From contig NC_080573.1 of NCBI RefSeq assembly GCF_029962835.1, forward strand, positions 39,115,001 to 39,179,000: a stretch of 64,000 nt of DNA, written 5' to 3'. Both the position numbers and the translations under genes were made by a program. Shown here in pieces: positions 34,375-46,759 of the stretch. Position 1 is the stretch's first letter, and every line of letters starts with the position of its first letter. The notes under the pieces are model-generated. The model made no database searches. It was given only the letters and a program-made list of their open reading frames with translations, and was not told the origin of the DNA. Source of the DNA: Magnolia sinica. Its lineage: Eukaryota; Streptophyta; Magnoliopsida; Magnoliales; Magnoliaceae.

Positions 34375-35031
34375 TACCTGATTTCGAGCTGAGTCGTTGC
34401 AAAACTCTGTTCTGGGCATTACTCAATTGAAACTTGGCTTAGCTCACCGAATCGACTCATCATGACAAACTGAATTAATGCACTTTTCAATGAGATACTG
34501 ATAAATTCTGTATTTTACATATCTAATCCCTATTGTAACTATTTTAAATATTTACTAATAATTATTGAATTTTAACCTTTATAATTTTTATAAAGTGAGT
34601 CGAGTCGAGTCGGGTCGAGTCTTCAAGTCCACCTGGACAATCGAGCTTAGAGTTGAATCGAGTTGTCATATTTTAGACTGTCTCATAATTGTACTTATCC
34701 CCCCCCCCCCCCCCTTTTGCTGATGCCTAAAGTTTGAGCAAGAGAGGGAGCATGTTGCTTCAACCATCGAGTGCTACATGAAGGAGCACTGTGTATCAGA
34801 GCAAGATGCATGTACTAAACTTCGAGAAATGACTGCGACAGGGTGGAAGAAATAAACAAGGCATGCCTTAGACCGACAGTTATCCCATTGCCACTTCTTC
34901 TTCGAGGAGCCAACCTCCCACGTGTGATAGAAGACCTGTACATCTGTGGAGATGGATATACTCATTCCAATCATGAGACCAAAGAGAAAGTCATCGCGGT
35001 GCTTGATGATTCCATTCCCATTCCCATGTGA
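32890..35031 (+). pseudogene. Terpene synthase, last three exons (5'-truncated)
   Basis: Terpene synthases ionise prenyl diphosphates and cyclise them. Three exons with good splice borders are seen. Exon 32890-33019 reads 'WELEVVEGLPDYTKACYLTL'. Exon 33196-33472 reads 'FVQSYMDEAKWVNRKHVPTL', 'VGMGDLESKEVFDWL' and 'CRVVDDITSH'. Exon 34733-35031 starts 'FEQEREHVASTIECYMKEH' and ends 'RVIEDLYICGDGYTH' and a stop at 35029. The NSE/DTE motif (DDxxSxxxE) is present and is split by the second intron. The exon with DDxxD and all N-terminal exons are absent upstream. A one-base shift near 34835 breaks the last exon. It lies between a retroelement remnant and CACTA 2 and is the only piece of ordinary host gene left in place. 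Confidence 0.9.
34326..34375 (+). repeat. (CT)n(CA)n microsatellite
   Basis: A CT run passes into a CA run inside the last terpene synthase intron. A run of sixteen C follows at 34699-34714, just before the last exon. Confidence 0.95.
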
Positions 35032-35374
35032 AAATGAGGTGTAGCACAATCATCTTCTGTTTGCTTAAATAAGGTTGTGGTTGTTTAAATAAGGCTCTAT
35101 TTTAGAGTCACCTCTACTCTATGAGGGTGTAGGCCATCAAAATTATCTCTCATATGTATGTATTTATGTTTATAGGATTATTAGGTGTTTAATATACGTT
35201 TATAGTTTTCATATGTGACTCTGATTATACCATACCTTTATCATGATGCAAAAGCATTAGTCTTTGGTGCGATTACCAGGATGGTGGTGTTAAGAGTAGT
35301 TGTCAATTTAAAGGCTTGATTGGCTTCTTGAACATAGTCAATCATTGCATGTGGAGTGAAAAATGTAGTAGAGG
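35032..35374. other. 3' flank of the terpene synthase remnant
   Basis: AT-rich, no gene seen. It ends with AGG at 35372-35374, the bases duplicated on the far side of CACTA 2 at 63581-63583. Confidence 0.5.
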
Positions 35375-35650
35375 CACTACAACAACTGGGACTTTTACCG
35401 GCGCTCACAAGCACCGGTAAAATCCCCTAAAAGCGCTGGCGATTCTATTAGCGGCACTAGACTAGTGCTGTTAAATGGGTATGTCGGAAAAAGTATTACC
35501 GGCGCTAGGTAACTTTTTGTGGTGCTTTTCTGAGCGCCGACAATTGTAGTTTTTCTGACGCGAATAAGCACTGGTAAAAGTGGTTTATGGACACTTTTTT
35601 CTCACGAAAAAGCACCGTAAGATTTCTACATAAGTGTCGGTAAAACCCTT
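35375..35650. repeat. Left terminal and subterminal repeats of CACTA 2
   Basis: After the terminal repeat come TTACCGGCGCTCAC, GCACCGGTAAAA, AAAGCGCTGGCG, TTACCGGCGCTAGG, GAGCGCCGACAA and similar in both orientations up to about 35640. This is the normal subterminal pattern of a CACTA element. Confidence 0.9.
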
Positions 35651-35802
35651 TATATGGATTTGAGAGGCCCTAGCATGGCAGTAATTTTTTTTATTATATA
35701 TAATTCAATCAAAACCTGTATTTTTTAAATATTTGAAACATAAAAATGATGCAATACAAATAAAACTGAATATTAAACAAAATTTATATTACTACACAAT
35801 AA

Positions 35803-35823
35803 TATATATATATATATATATAA
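35803..35823. repeat. (TA)n microsatellite
   Basis: About ten TA units. A second simple run, (AAT)n, lies at 36937-36953. Confidence 0.9.
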
Positions 35824-36457
35824 TATTTATTACAATAAATGGTCTTGAATATAAATAAATAAAAACAAATCCACTATTTGGTCTACTCCTAGCACGAGTG
35901 GCGTTAAAAGGCTGAAGTGAATTGAACTCTGGATTGCCCCACTTGTATGCACCGAGATGAGTGGATCACCACCATTAGCCCTTTGAAAACTACTCCTATG
36001 ATAGTCAGAACCAGGCTAGTCCTTAGTTGCTCCATGGAAGTTGGTTTTTCGGCGCTTAATGTGTTGATCTGTTGGGTGGAAAGAATGGTATGTGGCAATA
36101 TTCCTTCATGACTTGAAGAGAGCTCTTTCTGCAGCTCATCAAGCTTCATCTCTAAACCTGATGACATACTACGATTGGTAGCTTTTATATTTCCAGTGTT
36201 ACCATTCTGTCCAATGCATATTTCAAGTTCAATTGTCTTCTTCCCTATAAGATGACAACAAGACATGTATTAACTGTTGAACATGGACACACCCATAAAT
36301 ATGCAACTTCAAGTATTGTTAGAAGATTGAAACAACAGCAGAACAGTTATTAATGAAGCAATAACACATTAAGTGAGTATGTACTAACATATTCCTGGAT
36401 TAATGAAAAATAACATAATCCAAGGCAATAATTAACAAAAGTAATTGCAAAAAATAC

Positions 36458-36683
36458 CTGAAGGAAACCTAGCACTTGAATATTCAGGGCCCTGACCATC
36501 ATAACCATAAGGAAGTAACACAAGAAGCCCAGTTTGGCATGGCCACTTTGACTCTCCACTACTCAAAAACTGATCAAACATCACTTGAGCACCATTTGAA
36601 AAATCTCCAAACTAAGCTTCCCACACAACCAATGAATTTGGATTTTCCATTGAATAATCCAACTCAAATCCAAGGACACCAAA
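36458..36683 (-). pseudogene. Captured 2-oxoglutarate dehydrogenase E1 exon
   Basis: A minus-strand exon with AG and GT borders reads 'FGVLGFELDYSMENPNSLVV', then 'WEA', a stop codon (TAG), '[20 protein letters not shown]' and '[17 protein letters not shown]'. This is the thiamine-diphosphate-dependent E1 subunit of the mitochondrial 2-oxoglutarate dehydrogenase complex. The kept region is around the conserved '[14 protein letters not shown]' segment, in which His is now Tyr twice. With a stop codon and one exon only, it is a dead fragment. Confidence 0.92.
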
Positions 36684-37714
36684 CTTTAACAGATAATTGT
36701 AGCTCAAAACAACCATTTTGCATATCATGTTAGAGTTGTACTAAACCATAGTGCTCACTTGATGAATAGAAGGAAAATGTCACACAACACGATTACAGGT
36801 TTAACCATCTCTCAAAAAACTAAAAAGAAAAAACAAACAAATAAATAAAAGATGGGGCTTAACAGAGCATTCCATTGGGTGAAAGTTTTCTGTCATGATG
36901 CTTTTTGAGGTTTAATGAAATCGTCAATTTACAAAATAATAATAATAATAATAATGTCATGACCTATATCCACGGTACCTTGCCAGTCACTAAATTTCTT
37001 CCAAGCAATCATCAGTCTGACCCAAATTGCTGGGACAAGGCTATGTTTGCAGTGGGGCTTAACATATCGAGGGTTTGGATCACTGACCAACAGGCAAACC
37101 TTGATCATCAAGATGAGAGGATCATACACTCTTAATTTATTTCATATCCACAAAATGCTTCAAAAGAACTAATATAGATTATCCAACTCACCTTCAACCA
37201 CATCACCGAAGCTAGTAAATGCAACTCTAAGAGATTGGTAAATGCATCTCTAAGAGATAATCAATCAAAGAGTTGTTAATTCTAAAAGAAACAATGGAAT
37301 GATATAAATCATGCTCAGTGCAGGGGACAGTCAACAGACTACAAACCAAATGTTGATTCAGCAAGTTGCTATGATTTCAAATAGTTGCAGTATGCCACAA
37401 GAGTTCCATGTACATGCACATTAGAAAGTCGGTTAGTAGAACAGATGCCCATGGGACAAATCTCTTTTTAAAGAATATTAGAACAGATGTCAAAAGCAAG
37501 TTACGTGCCATTTACAAAAATCAACAGAATTTATTCTATACAATTCTAACTTATAAGTTTGTGAGATTTAGTAGTCTGAAGACCAAAACCCAGCAACCAA
37601 ATTCCTTATCTAACCAAGAAAGTCCTAGTAAGAAATGAAAAAATAGTAATTGAAGACATGCTGTAGAGGAGCTATGAATAGAGGGAAAAAGCTCAAGATG
37701 AATGTTTTACATAC
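36684..37714. other. No recognisable gene
   Basis: Non-coding text between two captured fragments, with short ORFs on both strands (the longest about 76 codons) lacking family features. Confidence 0.4.
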
Positions 37715-37986
37715 CTCAAGAGGCATAAGAGCTGTTGGAATAACCCTACATACATTAAAAGAAAGATACTAACAAGACATTAATCCCAAAAATCCATAGC
37801 TGGTATACCAAAAGCTTTCATAAATAGAACTTTTTTTTAAAAAAAATAATAATAAATAAATTCTGTTTTTGAGGGCCTGATTTCTTACCCAAGAACATGG
37901 CAGCCTCCATCATAAACAGCTTGGGAGATCAAACCCATCAATCCCACACTCCCTCCCCCATAAACCAAATCTATCCTTCTCTTCAC
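37715..37986 (-). pseudogene. Captured LOG (cytokinin riboside 5'-monophosphate phosphoribohydrolase) fragment
   Basis: Two minus-strand exons with AG/GT borders are seen. Exon 37889-37986 reads '[20 protein letters not shown]' and '[11 protein letters not shown]'. Exon 37715-37745 reads 'VIPTALMPLE'. LOG enzymes release active cytokinin bases from nucleotides. The first exon is the nucleotide-binding glycine segment of the family. The catalytic PGGxGTxxE motif, encoded further on, is missing. The short pieces are in frame without stops, but the gene is far from complete. Confidence 0.92.
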
Positions 37987-38663
37987 CTGAAACGCCACAC
38001 TCAAAGAAACAATTAAAAAAATATATCCATAAAATCTCATTAAAAAAATACAACAAAAACATACCACATCAATCAGCTCTCTTTTACACAAGTCAACCAA
38101 TAAAAAGAAAAAAAGCTTCAAAAATCAAAACATGAGAACGAAATATCTCTAAATAGGCATTGAAATTTCTCCATTTTATCTCCGTTGAGTTTTTTGGTTC
38201 GTAGGAGGTAGAGTTTTATATTGAGAAACTGGGCTTAAATATCATTGAATACTCAAAATCTACAAGGTCTGTGACCTTTTAGCCATCTTTCACAGTTAAT
38301 TCAAAAACAAACAAACAAATGAAAAGTAAAGAAAAGAAATCAAAATTACAGCTTCAGCAATATCCTGCCAAAATTCAGGTTTGAAAAATCTAGTAAGTTA
38401 GAATCCAAATCCATGAAGCCAAACGACACCTAATAAAATAATTATAATAAGATAGTCAAGTGTAATTACCAGCTTCCTCTGCTATTGAGTTTTCGACACT
38501 CAAGCCTTTCTCCCTCCTCCTTTACCCAGGCTTGGGATCGGCAATGAAATTAGCATAATATTGAATTTTGTAGAAAATGCAGGAAAACAATGGAACCACC
38601 CATTGCAGTTTCCAAACTTCATGCCTTCCAATTTGTGGGGCGTTCTCAGTCCACACCCTTTAT
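37987..38663. other. No recognisable gene
   Basis: AT-rich non-coding text; may include intron of the captured LOG gene. It ends at the target duplication of the hAT-like element (38656-38663). Confidence 0.4.
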
Positions 38664-39847
38664 TAGGGCCGTTCATGAGTCGAGTCAGCTCGAAAAACTC
38701 GCTCGACTCGGCTCGAATCAGCTCGGATTGACTCGGCTTGAATGGTGGATTCGGGCCGAGTCAAGTTGATTTTTGGAAGCTCGAGTTGAGTTCAAGCCGA
38801 GTTCGACCAGGGGCCATTTCAACTCGAGTCGACTCGAAGCTCGAACTCGAGCTTGACTCGGCTCGTTTAATGATTATATTAATAAATATTATATATATAT
38901 AGATATATATTAGTAAAAAAAAAAAAACAAAACAAAACGCCCTAAGGCTGCCCGTCGTCCTACCCCAACCCTAGCTTCTCTTTCCCCTTTCTTCTCTTCC
39001 CTCTACCCAGCCGCTGCCTAGTGCCCGACCAACGATCTATCGCCCTAACGCTGCTCGCACGACCATCCCTCCACCGAACCACAACCACCTATCTCGCAGG
39101 TACGAAAGCTGATGCAATGTATTTTCACTACCCACCATGGCTGCAAAACTCATTTATGGTCAATCTCCATATATGAAGTTTTGTATAGATCGGCTCTTTT
39201 TCCCCCCCTCAAAGTATCCGGTGATATTTCTATGCATGATTTTAGATAGATGGCCTGTAAAGTAACCATCCAAAATCATTTGCTAGAAATCCCTCCACAA
39301 TGCAACATGTTGCATGTTGCAATTGCCTTATCCAAAATATTTACGCCTTTTGCACACATGATCTGTTGGGGAATATGATCACAATATGTTCGGGCATTTG
39401 GCAATCACCATACTTTTGAGCTGTGGGGCCACCACGATTAGGGAGTGGCCATCCAACTATTCATTAGATGTTTACCCTGATGTTAGTTAGGTCTAGATCC
39501 CAAATTCCAACTTGGTCCATTGGTCAGGTGGGCCACACCTAAAGGAACAATGGGGGACATGGGGGAGGGGGACAACTCGCCTAGCGGACTAACAAGTGGA
39601 ATGCGGGTTCCAAAATTTTAATAACTTAACATATGATGATATGAACAAGCTCGAGCTCGACTTGAGGTAAACTCGACTCAACTCAAACCACTAGCTTGAC
39701 TCGAACTCGACTCGACAGTTTTGACAAACAAGCCAAGCTTCAATGTTGAGCTTGAGGCTGAGCTCGAGATCGAACTCAATTACACCATGGGCAAGTCGAG
39801 CCGAGCTTGGCCCACCTCGACTCGACTCGGCTCGATGCCCACCTCTA
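38664..39847. mobile_element. Non-autonomous hAT-like transposon
   Basis: The element starts TAGGGCCGTTCATGAGTCGAG and ends, in reverse complement, TAGAGGTGGGCATCGAGCCGAG; both ends lead into arrays of CTCGACTCG/GCTCGAGTCG. The eight bases CCCTTTAT stand directly outside both ends (38656-38663 and 39848-39855), the 8-bp duplication typical of hAT elements. The 1.2 kb between has no transposase. The flanking text joins smoothly when the element is removed. Confidence 0.9.
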
Positions 39848-39855
39848 CCCTTTAT

Positions 39856-41201
39856 GCTGTTTTAATTGGAGGCGGAGAGGTTACTGCCACTAGAAGAAAA
39901 TTTTAAAGGATATTCAGGTGCCACCAAGTGCGATTTCATTTGGTTGGACAACTACCGTGAATAAAATTCTTATTGGCAACCTTCTCAGTGGTGGCTGTTG
40001 TTTTGAGTACAGGTGAGTATCAAGTTGTGTTGCAGAAGAGACCACATATCATTTATTCCTCAGCCCATCGGATTGATTTAACATTCTTTCATTGATCTGC
40101 TTTAGGTGACATGGATGAAACTGGATGGTATCTAAGATGTGTTGAGAATCTAAGCAAGAATCTTCTACATAATGATCACAATAATAGTAGTAAAGGAACA
40201 GATTTAGAAAGTTGAGAATCTATTAGCATCTACAACAACTCTCAATTTAATTACACTCTAATTTAAAAAAAAAAAATTAAAGAAAACCATTCCAAAAGAT
40301 CGAAGCATTACCTCAGATATTGTTGGGGTAAATGAAAACCCACGCCTTATTTCTCTGCATAGATGAAGAAACAAGGTTCAAAAACTGAATCTCCAGACAA
40401 ACTAATGAAAAAGTGAAAAATTGAATTAAATATGCAAACAGAAATTACACAAGTACCCTTGATTTGGGTGGTAAGTTATACTTGAATTTTGCCCTAACAA
40501 TTCCCCTATTTCCATGGATTCTAACATACAAATTCTACCTATAGCTTCAACTGATTGCAATAGAATACGTAGTGTCCATTCACAGTCTATTAAGAAACTG
40601 GTTGCATCACACTCAAATGTTCATCCAGGATGTATATCGGCCCATACTTCTTCCATGAATGTCCAGAATCAGCTAAAACTTGTACCATGCAAGTCAAAAG
40701 ACACAGAAACATCGAATTTCAGCTACAATGTGACTCACATTTATTATTAGTTCCCCTACATCATACGCATTGAAGAAAGAAACAGGAAGCAAAAAAATTA
40801 CAAGGGCTGCAGCCCAACCCAAAGAACTACATTGGCAAGTGCCGAAGAGAAAACACTTTTGGAGTAACCACAAAGGAAAAATGTTGTAATGGAGTGCGGG
40901 TAGGTATGTATGGTGCTTGCTCAATGATTTCAGAATTCAAGCTGCAGGTGGATCTTTTCTTTTAATTTGGTCTGCATCCAAGTCATTACCTGCTGGGAGC
41001 TTGTTGTGTTGCTCCTGTTTAATGCTGGCTTGGTGGCAGCCTCTAGCTATGGGATTGTGTGCTGTCCTTCAGTCTTGGAGCGGGGTTTTGTCTCTTTGCT
41101 GGTTGGAGAGGTTATCCCTTTCCCCATTTTCATATTAACAAGAGTTAAGGAAGCATTTCCATTCTTTATAGACAGTTGGAAACACAATAGCAAATACATA
41201 C
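39856..41201. other. No recognisable gene
   Basis: Mixed non-coding text of CACTA 2. ORFs at 40514-40750 and 40917-41209 have no family features. Confidence 0.4.
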
Positions 41202-41265
41202 CTGTGTAGAAGGGGCTGTTGTACAAATGCCAAAAGTCTTTCCAACAGTTTTAGTGCTAGAGGAT
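41202..41265 (-). pseudogene. Captured MAP kinase exon
   Basis: A minus-strand exon with AG and GT borders reads 'DPLALKLLERLLAF', the C-terminal lobe signature of plant MAP kinases that normally continues 'DPKDRP'. Here a small deletion turns the continuation into another frame. An exon-like piece upstream on the same strand (41373-41435) has splice borders, but I cannot place it with confidence. No other kinase motif is seen. Confidence 0.75.
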
Positions 41266-42224
41266 CTGCATTTATTATTAGAATAGGTAGTGAAAATCTC
41301 ATATTTATCTCAAAATACTCGCTTAGTTTTTTATGCCGAAAATCCAAATTCAATACTTGTATAAAAGCTCACCTTTGAATAATGGACACTCCACACAACT
41401 TCTTATAGAAGTCTCTACTCCAGTGTACATGGACCCTGGATAGAGAAAAAGGAAGTCTACTCCGATGCATCTCTCATGTTAATGATGCATTATGATCAAT
41501 TGCAAGCAAACAACATGACCCAATATTAAGATAATCAAATGTAGACATTATCAGTTAGAGGAATAACAAACTACTCAAATGCAAACATTATCAATTAAAG
41601 GAATAACAAACTATGTTACATAAATGTGAGGGAATGAACAGATAGTGCATGGCTTACATGAAGTTATATTTCAGGCTTCTAAACAAGAAATCACTTGTTA
41701 TGCATGCCTCTTTGTCACGAAATGCATGCCTCACCAGGTGAAGCCCTCATCTAGGCATACACATCTAGCATTTGCTTGATAATCACTTATGTCATTTCTG
41801 ATAATTTTGGAAAGGTTTCAAAGGTCAATATGTTAGAATTAGCATTCTATTGAGATGAGACAAACCTCGTTTGAATCATCTAACAAAACCTTCTCAAAAA
41901 CTCCAAAGGGCAGGCAACAGATGTTGGAATTCCTATCGAGGAAGGCACTTTTCCTTTTTACGTATGAAAGTTTATTTGAATACCATCCCTGATTTTCCAT
42001 ATGCACATAGATTAACTCCAAAATGCCATACCAATGAAAGAAATAAAGAAGTGGAAGGGAAAACGGATCTTCAAAAAACCATTCCATATATTTTACAAGA
42101 CTAACCATTTAACTAGTGAATTTATGAGCTGGTATAGCACATCTACCTGCTTTCTGATCAGAGTTAGGGATGGTGAAGATCCATCTTCTTTCAAATTTGT
42201 TGAGCTTGCATCAGAGAGTTCACT
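41266..42224. other. Exon-like text, not recognised
   Basis: Minus-strand pieces such as 'GWYSNKLSYVKRKSAF' and 'LPFGVFEKVLLDDSNE' (41880-42000) look like coding exons. An acidic serine-rich piece ('ESELSDASSTNLKEDG') runs across the retrotransposon insertion point from 55700 to 42150 once the insertion is removed. I do not recognise the gene or genes. Confidence 0.4.
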
Positions 42225-45200
42225 TGTCATGCCCCAGACTCGGTAACCGGACTTATAAGGAACCCGATGGCCGGTTCTGGCCGTAAAAGCCTCCGTAGTA
42301 CCCCATTCTCGGCTCCTAAGGCAGGTTTTGATCCTGGTATCCTACAAGGAGGATTTTCATAACAGTATAATCATTTCTGATGTGAGCATACCCAAGATTT
42401 TAGTTAGTACATTTGAGAATAACAAAGGCACACATCGCAAAATCCACTATAAATTTGAACTTTTACAATCATCCATAAGGTCCAAAAGAACATACATGAG
42501 ATAAAAAGGAAAAGAGAGAAAGGTTGGTAACACTGAAGTCCTCAAATGCTCAGCTTACTCCATGCTCTGCTGCTACGACGCCGGCCTAGAATCTCCTGCA
42601 CGCATCAATCGTGCATAAGCTTATAGAAGCTTAGATGGTGGTGTAAGTGTGTGATAATGGTGCATAGAAGAGTAGTAGGAGATACAAGAGGAGAAGCATG
42701 ATCAATGAGAATATCACTAGCCTTACTCAGGCTTACCATGAATATAATGTAATGAGTACTAGACGTCATACCAATGTAATGCATGAAGGGGCTTGTACAG
42801 CCAATGCTAATGCGATGCAAGTAATGCCAGTGCTCATATCTAAATCATAAGGAAATCACTGGGGTCCATTACACTGTTGAATGACTACCGCTCTACAGAC
42901 CCCACATAGTCAAACGAGCATAAGAGACCTCACTACCCGCCTGTGGACAATCAATCACTAGCAAGGCCTGACGGTAGCGGACCCATTTATGAACTAGTCA
43001 ATAATAGCCTAACAATGCCTCCTCACTCCAGGCAGGTAAGGCCACACCCCTATTCAACCGGGGGAAGTCACGGCCTAACAGTATAATGCGCTCGTGCACT
43101 CATGTATTCCACCCGGTCACGGCGTTGGAGCAGATCATTGGTACCATGGAAGTTTTAGGAATTTCACCCATGGGCATCCTATGCACCCGATATGCTCAAC
43201 TAATATTTCTGGTATCCACACATACGACCATCCATGAATATCCCTGTGGAGGCAAGGCCCTAATGAAGCAAGGGCGGATATCCACATGCTATGCAAATGC
43301 TGGATGCATGAATCACACAATCACCCATGCATTAATCCCAAGCATCCATCGTGCTCCAAAGGGGAAAACTCTACCCCTCGGGGAGATACCAACATGTCCT
43401 ACATAATGACACAACCATGGCCAATCATACCTCAATCAAGCATGCATATGATGTGTATGAGAGTGGGCCATGAAGATGATTAGGGGTGCCAATGAGGTGA
43501 AGATGAACTCTCTACCTAACTATGAAGGGTCTAGGTACTTAACCAATTCCTCATAAGGAATACAACCTCTAGTGGGGGCCCATTTACCTGGGGTAGCCCA
43601 CGAGACTAAGGAGAACAATGGTATGGGCGTAAATAGATAAAACGGGCCTAGCAAAGGTCTATGGTGAGCCTTTAACCACTCATAGAAGCCCATGGACCTA
43701 CCTTAGGGCCACCAATATGGACATCCAACCACAATTGGTCCTCAAGAGGTAGCTCATCTCTAATTGATTACGGATCAAGGCCCAAGGCCCACGCAACATT
43801 AGAAATAAGAAATGGATAGCCATAATCATACCACATACACTCATGTTGGGCTTCAGAAAGGCGGCCTAAGGCCTACCCAAAATATGGGTCCAAGGGAAAT
43901 ACACATAACCCAACCCATATATACCACTATGGGCCCATAGGGGAAAGGTTAGGGCCCAACATAAAGGCCACTAATCCCTTATATTGTGGTGGCCTAGTGG
44001 GCAGCCCATTGCTCAAACCACATAGGCAATTGTCATGCTCTTAGTCAAGTAATATTGGGCCTACAACCTGACCCAAGTATAAAGTTGATTTGGTGGGCAA
44101 CCAAGGGGCCATATACATGTGTAATCCAGCCCACTAACCCAATACAATAGTATGGTAAAAATGGTTCAAGAGTTCAATGGGCCTATCCAGAAAGTTCCAT
44201 CCCAATTGAGCCTAAAAAGTTCAACAACTAGCTACATTCAAGGACCCAATTGAATCCAATTGTGGTGGGCCTCAAAAGTGCATTTATTAAACCCAACATT
44301 TAAGGGACTAAAGGTGTAAATTATTCCCTCTAAGATCCTCACAATGTGGTGGGATATACAACACATCTAGGTGGGCCCACAAGGCAGGCTAGAGGGCCAG
44401 CCAAGGCTGGATGCCCCAGCCTGGGAGTCCCTGCCTAGTGGGCCACTCCCGGCCACACCACGACCAGTTCAAATGTCCGTTGGGTCTGAAATTTTGTGGA
44501 GTGATACTTTCATGTGTAGGACACACTCCCAAAAAATTTCAAGATTTTTAAATTTTCCTAATTATTTAAATTAATTTAAATAAAACAGTCTATCTAGAAA
44601 AATGGGACAGACCTGGACGTCCCAACGTGGTGGGCCAGTCCGACCCTCTCCACAATGAGCACAGGGGTCCATTGGACCTGAAATTTGGTAGATGGGTCTT
44701 ACCATAAGTGCGCCACACTTTCACAAAATTTCATAATTTTTAGATATCTATAAATATTTTAATTAATTTAAATAAAAAAATCCATCTAGTGTGAAGTATT
44801 GGTGGAATGTGACTGGCCTGAATTTGGGCCAGCCAATGGGTGGGCTTTTGGGCTTCCAAAATTCCTAAAATTTGGACCCAAGGTCCCTCATTAGGTATAC
44901 AACAAGATGGAGTCTAGAAAAGTGGCCCACCATAATCAAAATAATTTATGAATTTCAGTTTACAACAGTCTACATTGCTGGACTGCACAACATAAAATCA
45001 GGCTGACTACCCCTCTTGGCCCACCCTTTTGGATAACCAAATGGAGTCAGATGGGGCTAAAATTTAGCATGCTTATAGGTGGGGTCCACACCTTTAAGAA
45101 ACATATATTACATGAGACCAAACACTACTCTAAATGTCCAAAATTCTAGCCTCAATATGACCTAAAAATCTGTCCAGACAGTTCTGGACAACAACATATA

Positions 45201-46032
45201 ACTGAAAACAATAAATATAAACACTATTTAAAAGGGGATTTAATCCAAGAAAATCATGGTATGGACCACCCTAGTGGGCCCCACAAACATTCAGACCCTT
45301 CCTATTACAAAATACCCTTTGCATGTGACTCATATAGGTGGATTGGGGGGCTCTAACGTCCAAGGGTGGACTGTCATAGACGTTCACCCTCCATGGATGG
45401 TCTGGATATTTGTGGTCCATAAGGTGGGCCACACACTCATGATAAGAAGTTTATCAACAAAGGAAAAATAAGGATTCGGCCACAAGGAAAGGGTCTCCAC
45501 TACATTGAGGCCCTTCCCCTCATCATTCATGCACACACATTCCACTATCACAAGATATATAAGATCTACATGATCATAAGATTTCTACTTGAGATCTTTG
45601 GTGGAGATGCAATCTCCACCAAGGATCAAGGGTCTAGATGACCCAAAGATCCCTGATCAAAGAGAAAAAAGGCTATGTAGGGGTCCATGAAGAATGACTC
45701 CTTACATGGAATATGCATGCAAGTAAGATGGGTTATGAGCCCCATCCATGAAATCTTGGGGGCCACCACTATCATTTGATGGGCCCCTCAAACTTCAACA
45801 TGAAAGAAAAAGGGAAGAACAAGTAAAAAAATGGAAGAAATCTGAATTTGCAATTACATGCACACCCACCTACAAAGTCTTCAAGCAAACACTTCCAAGA
45901 TGGTCTTCAAGCTCCAAGGAAAGAGGTTTAATGGTCAAGATGCTAGACTAAGGGCTGGATTATGGGGTAGAAGGGAGGATGAAGGGCTGAAAAATGGGTG
46001 AAAAATTACTGAAGAAGAAGAGAAGAGAGAGG

Positions 46033-46082
<50 letters not shown>

Positions 46083-46639
46083 TAGAAAATGAGAGGTAAA
46101 AAGAGACAAAGGGGATTTCAAGGCAAGTAATCATCTCTCTCTTACCTTGGATAGAGAAGAGCAATCATAGCAATAGGGAGTTAGAAACAATGTTGTAGGG
46201 TTAGTAGGCTTTTTAGGTTAGTGGGTGGTGTTTTGAGGATGGGTGGTGTAGGGATAGGGCCTTGGTAGTGTGTGTGTGTAGTGTGTTGGAGATAGTGCCA
46301 AGAAATGGGACCTACCTAGAAATTCGTGCACACCACCCCTAGGTGGGCCACATGATCATGATCAAGGGCTAAGAAAATGAAATGCATACAACTTATGATC
46401 TACACGCCGGATGGATGTACAAGACACGACGTCTTAACTGCAACGACAAAGCAGTCGCAATGACATAGGTCTCAACTCGATCCGAGTCGGGTTTTCATGA
46501 CTGGACTTATAGATAACCGCAAATACTATCCAAGGGTCACGAGTCACCGAGACTTGACCGGTAGGACCGCGGGACCAAGGTGGATGAAATGCATACTTAC
46601 ACACACATGCACACATGTGAACTCGGGTTAGGTCTCACA
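42225..46639 (-). repeat. 3' LTR of the chromovirus (4415 bp)
   Basis: It runs from TGTCATGCCCCAGACTCGG to GGTCTCACA. It matches the other LTR along most of its length. It has an expanded (GA)n run at 46034-46082 and keeps the segment 44225-45070, which the other LTR has lost. It is related to the LTRs at 1-2170 and 58860-62867, which lie in the opposite orientation. Confidence 0.96.
46034..46082 (+). repeat. (GA)n microsatellite
   Basis: About 24 GA units inside the 3' LTR; the 5' LTR has only a short run at the matching place (about 55105-55130). Confidence 0.97.
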
Positions 46640-46653
46640 ATCCTCCCTACCAA
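46640..46653 (-). promoter_or_regulatory. Polypurine tract of the chromovirus
   Basis: On the minus strand TTGGTAGGGAGGAT directly precedes the 3' LTR. This is the usual place and composition of the primer for plus-strand DNA synthesis. Confidence 0.8.
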
Positions 46654-46759
46654 TAAAAAATTTTCGTCCTCGAAATTGACCATTCCAAGACAAGATAAAA
46701 GATAAAACACCACCACCATAGAGCAATCATCATATAAGGAAGGTAATATAGACAATCAA

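Noticed and set aside
35904..36266. ORF of 120 codons on the minus strand in CACTA 2, considered as a TNPA remnant
   Set aside because: It has a helical part ('LEMKLDELQKELSSSHEGIL') but none of the Transposase_24 words. Without a match I do not call it a transposase.
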